Position numbers and translations under genes: made by a program
Part shown: one piece after another, positions 11,515 through 23,389 of the stretch
Layout of the letters: every line of letters begins with the position of its first letter
Position numbering within the stretch: position 1 is the stretch's first letter
The notes under the pieces: generated by a model
Seen by the model: only the letters and a program-made list of their open reading frames with translations
Told to the model about the DNA's origin: nothing
The model's database searches: none
Source of the DNA: Argopecten irradians
Lineage: Eukaryota > Mollusca > Bivalvia > Pectinida > Pectinidae
Length of the DNA stretch: 64,000 nt
Assembly: GCF_041381155.1 (NCBI RefSeq)
Contig: NC_091144.1
Coordinates: 37,326,071 to 37,390,070, forward strand
Direction: 5' to 3'

Positions 11515-11577
11515 CACACCAATTATTGTTCAAATGATGAGTACCGTTTATGCTCTGTCGGCGATGGAGCATCTTAC
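11515..11577. repeat. Partial copy of the GGAGCATCTTTAA MITE
   Basis: CACCAATTATTGTTCAAATG followed by GCTCTGTCGGCGATGGAGCA matches one end of the family whose complete copies are at 18439-18808 and 41249-41611. Confidence 0.65.
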
Positions 11578-11602
11578 TACTATTACAGCAACCACGGGTA
11601 TA

Positions 11603-11923
11603 CCCATCCTTGAAACTCAAGGGGTTCCGATCATCACTTACGGTCTCTACACCCCTGCACTGTCATATGGTAAAACTGGAGGCAACAGAACAAAACAGGT
11701 AATTTAGTCCTTTGATGTACATCAAAAGTGCCGTATAATGGTACACTGTGATTGACTGTGTGGCTTTGAAGTTTGGCGTCGCTCTCTCTATAGTCTTCAA
11801 TGGAAAATTTTTGCTGGCCTGTAATTGGTTCAGATTTTTTCCTCTGAGCTGCCTCCAGTTTTACTATGAGAAAGGGGTGTAGTTATCGTAAGTGATCGGA
11901 ACCCCTGGAGTATAGAGAATGGG
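11603..11923. mobile_element. TIR element with CTCCAGGGGTTNC ends, copy 1
   Basis: The left terminal region contains AAGGGGTTCCGATCATCACT and CTCTACACCCCTGCA. The right contains GGGGTGTAGTTATCGTAAGT and GATCGGAACCCCTGGAGTA. The inverted ends are about 80 bp. The interior (CCTTTGATGTACATCAAAA, GTGTGGCTTTGAAG) is shared with the copy at 48004-48313. A lone end is at 22393-22455. No transposase. Confidence 0.72.
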
Positions 11924-13330
11924 ATAAACCCTATATGATGTTATAAAGAATATCACTAGTAACCCTATAGTATAATTTAGTATACATTATGATCTAAATA
12001 ACCCTATTATAGTATGCAATATAATAAATCTTAATCAGAAAATCCTATGATATCAAGCAGTGTAATCATAAAACCCTATGATATTATGCGGTACGGTAAG
12101 AAAACCCTATGATATTATGTTGTACGGTAAGAAAACCCTATGATATTATGTTGTATGGTAAGAAAAATGGTAAGAAAACCCTTTGATATTATGTTGTATG
12201 GTAAGAAAAATGGTAAGAAAACCCTTTGATATTATGTTGTATGGTAAGAAAAATGGTAAGAAAACCCTTTGATATTATGCGGTTTGGTAAGAAAACCCTA
12301 GGAAATTATGCGGTATGGTCAGAAAAGCTTATGATATTATGCGGTATGGTAAGAAAACCCTATGATATTATGTTGTATGGTAAGAAAACCCTAGGAAATT
12401 ATGCGGTATGGTCAGAAAAGCTTATGATATTATGCGGTATGGTAAGAAAACCCTAGGAAATTATGCGGTATGGTCAGAAAAGCTTATGATATTATGCGGT
12501 ATGGTAAGAAAACCCTATGATATATTATGTTGTATGGTAAGAAAACCCTAAGAAATTATGCGGTATGGTCAGAAAAGCTTATGATATTATGCGGTATGGT
12601 AAGAAAACCCTAGGAAATTATGCGGTATGGTCAGAAAAGCCTATGATATTATGCGGTATGGTAAGAAAACCCTAGGAAATTATGCGGTATGGTCAGAAAA
12701 GCTTATGATATTATGCGGTATGGTAAGAAAACCCTAGGAAATTATGCGGTATGGTCAGAAAAGCTTATGATATTATGCGGTATGGTAAGAAAACCCTAGG
12801 AAATTATGCGGTATGGTCAGAAAAGCTTATGATATTATGCGGTATGGTAAGAAAACCCTATGATATTATGTTGTATGGTAAGAAAACCCTAGGAAATTAT
12901 GCGGTATGGTCAGAAAAGCTTATGATATTATGCGGTATGGTAAGAAAACCCTAGGAAATTATGCGGTATGGTCAGAAAAGCTTATGATATTATGCGGTAT
13001 GGTAAGAAAACCCTAGGAAATTATGCGGTATGGTCAGAAAAGCTTATGATATTATGCGGTATGGTAAGAAAACCCTATGATATTATGTTGTATGATAAGA
13101 AAAACATTATGATATTTAGCGGTATGGTAAGAAAAATGGTAAGAAGACCCTTTGATATTATGCGGTTTGGTAAGAAAACCCTAGGAAAGTATGCGGTATG
13201 GTCTGAAAAGCTTATGATATTATGCGGTATGGTAAGAAAACCCTATGATATTATGCGGTATGGTAAGAAAACCCTATGATATGCAGTATGGTCAGATAAA
13301 TATGGTTTTAAATGGTATGGACAGATAGCA
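11924..13330. repeat. 31-bp satellite with 62-bp higher-order unit
   Basis: Around forty 31-bp monomers. In the core, type A (GCGGTATGGTAAGAAAACCC then TAGGAAATTAT) alternates with type B (GCGGTATGGTCAGAAAAGCT then TATGATATTAT), a 62-bp dimer. A third type ends CCCTATGATATTAT. AAGCTT recurs every 62 bp in the dimer tract. The left edge (11924-12075) and right edge (13280-13330) hold decayed monomers while the centre is nearly uniform, the pattern expected from unequal crossing-over. Short ORFs here are period artefacts (93 bp = 31 codons). The array abuts the MITE ending at 11923. Confidence 0.92.
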
Positions 13331-13494
13331 CTATGGTATCATATGATCTAGTCAATTAAAAAAAATAACTCAATTTGTAACCATATCTTGTCTATAATGT
13401 GTAGATAACAGCGTTATCACACAGGGACTGGATTACCTCCCCTTGCTGAAGTTATTAATTAGATTCCCAGTATTTCGACTTTTTGTAACCTATA

Positions 13495-14625
13495 TTACAC
13501 TACACATATGTATGTAGATTCAATAGGAAAAAATGATTTGAAAAGGACACGTGTGCACCATTTAACCTTCAAAAATTCCGGCATTAACTTCAGAAATCCA
13601 TAACTTAATGAGGTAAAACTTTGATAGTAGTTTGTGGTAAAATCGGGTAGCTTCCTGTACTCAAAGTACTTTTTCAGATGTTTCATCTGGTAGATAGCCC
13701 AAGGTCCATATTTTTCAACAACGTGTTCTTCTCCCTCTCCTGTCGCTTTTGTCATGAAATTCATGCCAATGTCTCCCTCAAACGTAGGCTCTAGGAAAAA
13801 TGGAACGGAATATCTGTCTATTCCAATGTCGATCACTCGGTGCCGAGTTGCTTTGAAGCGACCACCCATCATGCGCGAAAAGACATCCCCGATATTCATA
13901 ACGAGGCTTCCGGGACGTAGCGCCACCTCTGTCCACTTCCCGTCCGAGGTGAGAATCTCCAAACCCTTATAGTTGAATGTCGTCAGAAGCGTAAGAAAGT
14001 TAGAGTCTGTATGATCTGGAGTAGTTACAACTTTCCCGTCCTCAATCCGGGCGTTTTTTGGCGGGTTTCCTGCCCAAGGTGGGTAATGAATAAGACGGAA
14101 AGTGGAACATGGTCGTTTTGAAAATAATTCATCGAATGACAACTCGTCAATCCCAAGGCCTATCGAAGTGAGTCTTAAAATCTCCAGAGAGATTTGATGC
14201 ATAGTGTCATAAGTATTCAACAAGAAGGGCTTGAAGGGAAAAGTACCATCTTCTTCGGGCCATACCGACGGCTCATAAAACCAGTTACCAGGGACAACCT
14301 CTGGATCGTTTGGATCAATGTCTCTTCCAAATTCAAACCCTTCCTTTCTGCTGGGCTCATCTTTCCCCACGGGAAAATATCCTCGATAAATATTGGAGTT
14401 TTCCTAATTCCATATTTTCCGCACAAGACTGTTTTTTGTTTCATCTGTGCGCGTGAAAAACCAGCGACAACACGTGTACAACTTATCGAAGTCAACACCT
14501 TCTACGTTGTCGATGAACAAAAATCCTGTGTTTTCCAGAGCATCCACAACTACCTTTGCCAACTCCTGTCGGTGTGTTTTTGCCTTTGTCAAATCGACAA
14601 TGGGCAATGTATAGTGTCCCTCCAT
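13495..14625 (-). CDS. Isopenicillin-N-synthase-like Fe(II)/2-oxoglutarate oxygenase, interrupted by one in-frame TAG
   Basis: One reading frame of 376 codons without introns encodes a non-haem iron oxygenase of the DIOX_N plus 2OG-Fe(II)-oxygenase type, which couples decarboxylation of 2-oxoglutarate (or a direct oxidation) to substrate oxidation. Numbering from the ATG at 14625: IPNS-like N-terminus LPIVDL at 7-12 and GFLFIDN at 34-40; YRGYFPVG at 80-87; RLIHYPPW at 177-184; the iron ligands H205 and D207 (HTDSN) and H262 (ATRHRV); and R271-x-S273 (DRYSVPFF), which binds the co-substrate carboxylate. Codon 74, between IWN and ENSNIYRG, is TAG (14404-14406), while the frame is otherwise open and conserved on both sides. 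A splice acceptor TTTCAG lies at 14634-14639, so a non-coding first exon is likely. About 47 residues after LPDF exceed the usual family end. It may be a recent pseudogene, a polymorphism or a sequencing error. The substrate is unknown. Confidence 0.85.
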
Positions 14626-14639
14626 TTGGATATCTGAAA

Positions 14640-15690
14640 TGAATACAATGAGTGTAGATTCCATATACAAGAAGATAAATGAAGCAACAAGAATGAAAAC
14701 GAGATATTTTTTTATTACTGACGAACAAAATTAAACTGTTAAGTACGGTGCGTTATACTGAGAATTCAACAAGAAACTCAATTTTGGCAGAAAACGCAAT
14801 ATTGGCGGTGTAACATTTTGTTTGCTTGGGCCTCCATACTTTAAGTAACAATAGTCTCGTGATAAAAACTGTTCACAACAACTCGAAAATTTGGGAATTA
14901 ATTTTATGTATGTTTGTATACAAATTATGTTGTACTTATACATTATGTATATGTATAAATATGACTTGGTAAAATAGTTTTTGTCCTCCCTTTCGTACCC
15001 ACCATCCAAAACATTCCTTACTCAAAATAGTTTTTCATACATTTCCAACAAAAATACTAGTATTTTCTGTATTTTCGTTTATTGCAAGTGGAATACTATT
15101 ATTAGAAGTGATATGAATTAATAATTATTTGTTTTATAGTGTGATCCCCTTTCTTAATATTGCTAATATTGCATCATTGTTTAAGCTTTCTAAGCTTATT
15201 ATGCTGATTTGGGGCATTTATGAGTCCTCTACAGTAAATTTAGTATGCTGCATATATGTGTGTAACACTTCTCCTGTGTCGTTGTCTCGTTTACATTTAT
15301 TCAAAGAGCAATGTCGGTTCTTCATTTCAATATACATTTTATGTATATTTAAAATATCTTGATTGCGATATAAGATATCTAATATATTATATGAATTATC
15401 TGATATAATATATCAAATATCCTATATACTACACAAGATATATTATATGATGTATGATATATTTTGTATGAAATTTAAAATGAATTCTGTATAAGATAGC
15501 TTTTGTCGTATATAAGATGTCTCATTTAATTGATCATTTTAAGATATCTTATATAGTACATTGTACATATCTTAAATAGAAACGAGATTTCAACAAAGAC
15601 CCAAAAAATAGTAAGATATCTTAATAATTTTATAATTCGATTAAATATGGGATATACTTTGCCCCTTCAATAAATGGTAGATTGGCTTGT
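14640..15690. other. Upstream region of the oxygenase, then GATATC-rich low-complexity DNA
   Basis: Upstream of the oxygenase acceptor I find no clear first exon. From about 15340 to 15650 the sequence is dense in GATATA, AGATATC and TAAGATATCTTA words, an AT-rich cryptic simple repeat. No gene seen. Confidence 0.5.
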
Positions 15691-15698
15691 CATATTTA

Positions 15699-15857
15699 AG
15701 GATTAACTTGAATAGATTTTTTATGTTATGGAGATATAACACAAAAATCTGAGTGTACTCTAAATAGACCGCGAAGCGGTTTATGATGAGAGTACACTCA
15801 GATTTTTGTGTTATATCTCCATAACATAAAAAAATCTATTCAAATTAATCCTTATAA
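15699..15857. repeat. Near-perfect inverted repeat with ~65-bp arms
   Basis: The left arm (TAAGGATTAACTTGAATAGA to CTGAGTGTACTCT) is mirrored by AGAGTACACTCAG to TCAAATTAATCCTTA. The short loop contains GACCGCGAAGCGGT. The arms differ at only a few bases, so the insertion looks young. A decayed relative lies at 57790-57900, and the flanking sequence after it recurs near 45190 and 57905. Confidence 0.8.
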
Positions 15858-16377
15858 TTCAATTTACTAAAGATAATCTCTTCAACATTTAAAATTCATT
15901 TTGGGACTCTTTTGTCTATGAAATTATTACGCCGTCATCTCAGCCAATCAGAAGCGACGTTACAAACGGCGACGCCATTTTTTCCTTTATGGGCTGATAA
16001 AGTAAATTTTTAAGCCAATGAAAATGCTCGTAACAAACAAAAATGAATTATAGCTTAATCAATATATCAATATGTGACAGATGTATGTTTCAGGAGGAAA
16101 ATTCAGCTCGTGCATATCACATGTAATCTACACCAAAATTACAAAATTGATTTGGAAATATTTTGAATATCAAAAGTGCATTATTTTTATAATTATAAAA
16201 GTCATATACTATATGTGAATGTTTTTACAGACGTTTCAAGGCTAAAATATCAAAATTAATGTTTATGGTTTTTTATTATTAATTTAATGAGTGGTCAAAT
16301 ATTGATAAAAATGATACATATAATTTAACATTTGATCGAGTTTCTATAACACGTGTGCACTAAACATACCTAAATTG
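15858..16377. other. Spacer following the inverted repeat
   Basis: Includes a repeat-like segment (GGGACTCTTTTGTCTATGAA, then CGCCGTCATCTCAGCCAATC) with diverged relatives near 45225 and 57925. No exon seen. Confidence 0.45.
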
Positions 16378-16893
16378 TGTGATCGCTCACAGGCGTCTGC
16401 ATCTGGTTTTTGGAAAAATACTATGTCCTACCCCTACTATGAACAAGGTGAGACACTCCATGAACCGGAAGTTGAGGGTACGCTCCAATTCATTTTGAAA
16501 TTAGACCAAATTTGACGAAAATATTGAGTGTCCGCTCGTTCAATCAACGTACCTTAATTAAGAATCCTCTTTTTGCAATGTATGCCAGGTTTTTGTCGAG
16601 AAGTTACGGTTTTTTAATGAAAATGAAACAGGACACGAAGTATCCAAGTAGCGGACGATGCATCAACTATGGTACGGAAGTTGATCTTTCAAGCAAGCAG
16701 TTTTGCAAGTTGCAATCTGATTGGTTAATTAAATTAATTGACCAATCAGATTGCTTCTTGCAACTGCTCGCTTGAAGAGTTCCTATTCCGTTCCACAGTT
16801 GAAGTATCGGAGTGTCTCACCTTGTTCATATAGTAGGGGTATGTTATTATATTTTTTATCAAACCAGAAGCAGACGCCTGTGGATCACTCTAT
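16378..16893. repeat. 515-bp foldback element with ~75-bp inverted ends
   Basis: The left arm includes CAGGCGTCTGCATCTGGTTT and GAACAAGGTGAGACACTCC. The right arm includes GGAGTGTCTCACCTTGTTC and CCAGAAGCAGACGCCTGTG. A second nested inversion (CAATCTGATTGGTTAATTAA against TTGACCAATCAGATTG) sits near the centre. The ORF at 16512-16775 runs through this inversion and is not supported as a gene. Confidence 0.75.
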
Positions 16894-17544
16894 AGAGTTT
16901 TTGTTAAGGTGATTTCTGATCTAGATTTACCAGTATAATTAATATCTGTACATATAAATCACAGGTGTGATATACAGTATATAATTAGGTGGTGCTATAA
17001 TTAGTTTTCTGTATTTTATAGAACCCAAACACATGTGATCTAAATCTCACGTCTGTACACGTCTGTATAATTGTATATACACTGTATAGGCCTCACTGTA
17101 GTAAGACAAAACCATAGATACACATCTCCATTAATATTGTATGTTGGCCTGTACACGCCAGTAAATAGCGTGAGGTTACAATATAGTCAAGGAAACTGAT
17201 AGTTAGATGAATACAAAACAATCCACAACTCAAAGCCATGGTCTAGTGAACACAGATGGTAGGTACATTGACAAGCAGTGGACACTTACTATTGTTAATA
17301 ATACCGGAAGTTGTTGACGATAGTAACACAAAAAGTAGGACAATGTGGAGTGATATTCCGGATTTAAATGTTATAGCTAGACAATCGTATTGTTCTGTAA
17401 GTTCCAAATACTACTATATATAATACAAGTATGATGATCACTCGTTGTCAATTCTGGTATGGCCAAAAATGAAATAACTGTTATAAATTCTTTTCATTCA
17501 AAAATATAATAAAATACAACACACAATTAGAGAATGCGAATAAC
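16894..17544. other. Spacer without recognisable genes
   Basis: AT-rich; contains ACACGTCTGTATAATTG and similar cryptic repeats. Nothing assignable. Confidence 0.4.
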
Positions 17545-17690
17545 TTAACGATGCTCCACCGCTGACAAATGGTATTTTTTCACTATCAAAAACAGGAGCA
17601 GAAGCATTCTAAGGCTATTATTTTATACTATTTTTTGTGTTAGTTAGACATATATATATACACGATTAAACACCAATTATTGTTCATTCA
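17545..17690. repeat. Internally deleted copy of the GGAGCATCTTTAA MITE
   Basis: TTAACGATGCTCCACCGCTG and CACTATCAAAAACAGGAGCA mark one end. After a deletion the sequence resumes with ACGATTAAACACCAATTATT. It is reverse-oriented relative to the 18439 copy. Confidence 0.6.
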
Positions 17691-18438
17691 AATGAAACAG
17701 ACGAAAATTATCTTTTTATTCCTCTGGGTACTGAATTTTGATAACAACGCAAAGTTCATCATTCATATGCATGCAACCAACGAAAATTTGGGGGGGGATA
17801 TGAAAACTTACCTAAAAAGCAATATAAATCTCGCGGAGGATCCCATCCTGAAATACATTCAGACTTACAAAGAATACAGTATTACATCAATAATATTTTT
17901 GGTAGAAACTAATTATCTGTAATGCATATTATATTACCTGCATATCATAATTATGTAATTATCCATATTGAAAATAATTAGTCCTTCATTTAAGATTTAA
18001 AACAATATTTTATTAGAAAATTTGGTTTTAAGCATGTCAGCTCCTTCAGTAAATGATAAAAAATTACATAGAACATACATTGTAGTATATTAAATTGTCT
18101 TTAATAGATATACTTTGTATTCAATTGGAATAAATAGGCCAAAATCATACGGGTGTATACGTTTTTCTGAGATTGTCAATACTTAAATTAATTAATCTCA
18201 TCATTCATTCAAAAACATCTTTATGAGGTGATTTCTTTAGCTGGAAATTTTAATGTTTTTTTCTGAAAAAAACTAATCTCAGGGCAATTATTTTCATGAC
18301 CAAGCAAAAGGGGGGGGGCGACCCCTTTTCACCACCCCTGAAAGATTCGTTCGTCACTACAAGATCACCTGAGCTTTCCTAGGACTAGAAGCAATTGTGG
18401 CACAATTTGATTTGTGGCCAATTTGAATTGGTGATTTG

Positions 18439-18808
18439 AAGATGCTCCATCGCCGACAGAGCATGTATGATATTCATCATTTGAACAATAATGGGTGTTT
18501 AATCATGTATTTATATGTCTAATTAACACAAACATAATATAAAATGATTTATTTTGCCTTTGTTGCATGCGCAATCAGTACTTCATTCCATATAGATTAT
18601 ACATTATAGTACCACGATTTTTTTTCGGGATGTAATTAATTATTTTTTTTATATTTTCAACTTGAAGTAAAACTAGAAATTCAAACTTTTCAGTGGTGGT
18701 TATGGTGTAAAGTAAGTAACTTTTGTAACCGAAGAAAAATACTAAATCGTCTGCTCCTGTTTTTGATAGTGAAAAAAAAATCCATTTGTCAGCGGAGGAG
18801 CATCTTTA
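18439..18808. mobile_element. GGAGCATCTTTAA MITE, full-length copy
   Basis: AAGATGCTCCATCGCCGACA at the left and TGTCAGCGGAGGAGCATCTT at the right are inverted ends of a 370-bp element. The interior includes GCATGCGCAATCAGTACTTC and CGTCTGCTCCTGTTTTTGAT. Other copies: 41249-41611 (full), 30684-31012 (end lost), 52021-52268 and 17545-17690 (deleted), 11515-11577 and 23816-23895 (fragments). TTAA borders several copies. Confidence 0.78.
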
Positions 18809-21276
18809 AAACAACCAAACATTCTTCCAAAGAAATGGTATAGTTTACATGTAACTACGATTGCCTCCCATTGTACGTTCAAAATTACTGCGACATATAG
18901 AAATTATGATGTTTATAAATCATAGCTGATCATTACATACGCGCTCTAAGACTCAAATGAATATCAGTCACTAGAAATTTAGTATAAATATTAACAAAAT
19001 GGGTACCTTTTTTTTTAATTTGCTCCCAAAAATGAGAAATTTCTTAAAATATAAATCATCAATAGCCAAGAAACAAACACAACCTCCATACCAATGGTTA
19101 ATACTTTAAAATTGTACTTTCCAAAATCTCGGAATATCATATTAAATATGTCTCGAAGATGGATGCATAAAATTAGTTTTTACTATTAATTCAATGTCTT
19201 GTGTTCACATTTAATTTCATTGAAATAACTCGATGAAGCGTCCGACAAGTTAACTCTTCGTCGCGTCGAGTCTGGATCCTTTCTCGTTTAATTTTCTATG
19301 TTAATTTAAAGAAAACAACTTATTTGATGAAGTTAAAATCTAACCATTCTAAGACTATCGTTTTCTTTCACTATGTAATCTGTTTTCTACATTTGTCCTT
19401 TTTTTCTTAACTGAAGAATATGTTTTACCTCTCTCAGTCAACGTTTTAAGCGTCCTTGGAGACCTATATATGTTTCTATTTCAATGGTTCACATTTTAGA
19501 ACTACTAAAGCGTTTTTGTTTAACACCTAGAAGCATTAGCATACACGATGAAAACGGGAAAACCAGTCGTCCCACTTCCTGAGTGCTAATCTGTAGTTTG
19601 AAGTTTTATACATATTTAGTGAGATATCTTTCACCGAGATACAGCAGATGCAGTCTTGCCCCAAGGAGAAAATGCTGGTATCATTACCAAAATGACTTAA
19701 AACTGTGTCAATAAATATGGCTACGGAGAGGAGCATCGTCGGTTACCGACCTTTTCAGCCTACTCTATGTTGCGGAGCATAGTGGAGTTTAGACACTGTT
19801 ATTCCCGAGGGTGATATAAAACAAGACATAAGACCTCCCCAATACAGTTACATATGATCACTATGATCACTAACTTCCTATATAAAAATCATCAAAAGTT
19901 TGAAAAGATCAAAGCATAAATAACATTTTTGAAATAACCTGTTAGACTCGATCTATTTCTACATTTGATTCATCAGCCAAATGATATTTGACACATTCTA
20001 TTATGATTTTAAAAATGCCACATCTTATAACTATTTTTTCACCACTTTTACGTTCTTCTACTGTTTCCATACCAAATTCTTATTCAGACAGTAAACGTTT
20101 TAGACATTTTGGTTGCCGTTTACAATTTATCGTTTTGGATTTTTCAAATGTAGTTCTCATTTTGTCCTTATCTTTCATAGAAGTTCCATAATGCTTAACA
20201 ACCTGTAGCATATTGCAATTACTGACATTGTAGGTCTCACAAATGGTGTAATATCAACATCTTTGTTGTGAAATCTACATGTATCATCATTATCAACTCA
20301 ACAATGGGACCTTTTGTTTTGCTTGTTTAATCACATCCTCGGACACCTAGCGTCTGAATCACACTGCTCTCCGTTTATGCCAGACCGTAGTCTAATTAAC
20401 GTGGATAACCGACGATGGTTTAATCCCGTTTTCTATAATAGATATAGGATAATGCATAGTTTTAAATATATCTTTGTAAGCTATGAATCTTCTCATTGCT
20501 TACATCAGCAATTACTCTATTAATCTAGATTCTAAACAAAATGGAATGTTGAGATTTGTGTGCTTAGCACGATTAGAGAAAAAATTCTAAATGATAGTGA
20601 GATTATACAAATCAGTAAGAATGTTATAATCTACAAATTTTACAACAGAATTTGGCATTTTACAACAACCATTTCGCCTGAAGACGCCTGTGAGGACAGA
20701 AAGGCCCTGCGGCAAAATCTGAGGTTTTTTTTCATTTATATATAGATTTATTTGATTAAACACATTAAAACGATTGCACTCAAATGTATAGTAATTCAAA
20801 ATGTTTTTTAATTATTGCAGTAGGTAGTTTATACTTTCATGTTTCAAAAAAGAAAAGAAAAAAAAACCAGACCATCTATTATTTACTTGAAAGCTTAAAA
20901 CAGCTTCAGCCTCTAAAGACTTTCCTGCGGTCGATTGCCAAATAACTCCTAAACCGTAGCCTATAAGCCGGAGGTATATTTAGCACTAGAACATGCTATC
21001 CCGTTTCTAGAGTACCACTTATCAAAAACGCCGGCTACAGATATTGCAGTGGCTGGGTTTGAATCCATCAGATCATTTTTAACATGAAAATGGAAGTATG
21101 CATTGGTGCTATATTGTATCGGCTCTCTTAACGTTTACAGCACTACACATTTAACTCTACTGCCCTGGTAGGACACACCAGTAATAAGACATAGCATGAT
21201 CGGGAAAAAACAAATATTGTAAAGATAAAAGTAGGAATTTTCAATAATTTCAATAAGTTTAATTATACTACTTTTA
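18809..21276. other. 2.5-kb stretch without recognisable genes
   Basis: AT-rich DNA with only short ORFs that lack family features. Near 20668-20703 a Penelope-like-element-type motif (CTGAAGA ... CAGAAA) is discussed in the findings. Otherwise nothing assignable. Confidence 0.45.
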
Positions 21277-21560
21277 AAGGGAATAGTCGGGTAAAGGAAG
21301 GCTACAGTCTGTAAAACGGTGCTAATATAGCCAGTACAATTTCTTATGAAATAGAAAAATAAAATTTCCTGTCAAAATCGCTCTGCATGCGAAGTTTATA
21401 ATTTATGTTATAGGAATCCTAAAATGTCCTCTCGGCTGGCTATGTCCGCGTAACCAGAACTCATATGGAACTGGACCGTCGCTTTGGTATGCAAGGACTT
21501 TTGGAAGACCAATCAACGCATTTAGACTGGTTATCTTTGCCCGACTATTAATTTTAAAGT
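21277..21560. mobile_element. MITE with AATAGTCGGGTAAAG ends
   Basis: The left end AAAGGGAATAGTCGGGTAAAG is matched in inverted orientation by CTTTGCCCGACTATTAATTT at the right end, 284 bp overall. No coding capacity. Confidence 0.65.
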
Positions 21561-23389
21561 TGTATGGTCTGTGACGTGTTGTATATTTGGCATAGAAAAA
21601 GTATTTAAAGTGTTCTGCATATTCGTCTCCGCACTTAAAGTTATAAACTTTATTTACCGACTTTAGTGAAGTTCGTATTCACAAAGTTACTAAACAATTA
21701 AATCAAAATATTGATTTTAACGTGTACACGTTTAAAATAGCTCGGAAGTATTCGAACTGCCTATATTGACGACGTGATACAGCTTGGGATGTTCCGATCT
21801 ATACGGGTATCGCCGATGTTGGTCATGTGATGCTACTCGGTTTTCCGATATTATCCGAAATTTTGAAACATGGCGTTGACCGTGGCGGTTCTTTCAAAAC
21901 GTGTGATATTTCATGCGACAATTACCGCTATGTCAATAGTATACTGGTGCTTTCATGGATCTGAACCATTATTTATAAGCATCCATATTCACACATTGCA
22001 TGTTTTATGAGAGTTTGTGATGGTGAAAATTACAAGAAATATAACTTCATAGGATCTGAAGAAAATGTGTTTTTAAAAATGTTGTTTAGCGTTGTATAGC
22101 GTGATATCGCAGACTATATATATATTTTTTTTGGGGGGGAGGGGGCTTTGTAAAATTTGTTGTGATTTTCTCATGTGACATTTCTTGTGCTTCGATGGCA
22201 TTCCGATTATCATTCCGATCTATTAGAGTTACTTCCATTTATCAGAGTTACGCCCCTTCGTTGAAAGTCAAACGAAGAGGAGGAAATCTTGGGATTGATT
22301 AAAATATCGACTCTCAATTGAATCTGAAACTTGATTATGATTTGTTTTTTAAGATTCAGCGTCTGTGCCATGCATGCTTGAGCGTGCTGAGTGTTCATCC
22401 GCGATACTCCAGGGCAGGGGTTACTTTCACTGTCGTGGTATCCACAGGGACATGGCACGAATTTTTTTTAACTAATTATATAACAGTATACATATATATA
22501 TTATAGTATCAAGGGTATGAACTCGGCTAACGAGAAAAACGGACTTATATTTTAAAAACCGTGATTATTTATATAAATGGGATATATACACCATTGACGC
22601 ATATCTTACTTTAAAGAGTAATACTTTATCTTTCCAGTGAGTGCTTGATGAACAAAATTGGCCAAGTATTGACGAAGTTATGGCTTGATGAATCGGGAAA
22701 TTGACGAAAAATATGCTAGGTAGATATTTCACTGTCCGGTCGAAATGTCGTCTCGCCTCTAATGCGTACCTCAAAAACCAAGCCAAAATCACAAAATCTA
22801 CGCTTGTGGGGGTAAACAGTACCCATAACGGTGTTCATCCACAATCTTCTTTGGAGGTGCCATGACCCATACTTTGTAGAAACTCCATTTTAACATCGTG
22901 TAGCTCACCTACTTTAACCATCATTATTGCTAAAGACATCAAATTGGAATATCTGCAACCAATCGATTGACCAGACGATGCGCATGCTTAGTTGGCATAC
23001 AAATAATGAGGAGTGGTTCTCTAAGATGTAGAACAGGAGCAAATTCATATTAACAGTTCAACAAATAGGAGAAATTGAATGAAATGTGTTTAGGTGACCT
23101 GGTAGTGTACTGAATCACGGCGGGAATGAATGACAATTCAACGACCGGACGTGAAGTGTCGAGAGACCAGCTAGATGGCCGGTGGGGAGTATGGATAAGG
23201 GTACTCTAAGGTGTTGATGATAGATATAATTACAGAACCATTGACAGACACGAGTCTGGTCGACATCCATGGAAGATTCGGGAAGATATGGCAGAGCCAA
23301 AATATCGTTCGACAGTGGTAAAGCATCTTGAAGGAATTCCTTAACTCAAGTTAAAACCCAGCTAGTAAAATTTCCTTTGTTGTATATGA
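21561..23389. other. Spacer with one solo MITE end
   Basis: Mostly unassigned. At 22393-22455 CATCCGCGATACTCCAGGGC is a lone terminal fragment of the 11603/48004 TIR family. A T9 run meeting G8 lies near 22124-22139. No exon seen. Confidence 0.45.

Noticed and set aside
12226..13279. Repetitive ORFs in the 31-bp satellite
   Set aside because: Because 31 is not divisible by 3, the peptide repeats every 93 bp; it is a translated satellite.
11924..13330. AACCCTA words resembling telomeric repeats
   Set aside because: The word occurs once per 31-bp unit and not as a hexamer array. It is an internal satellite, not a telomere.
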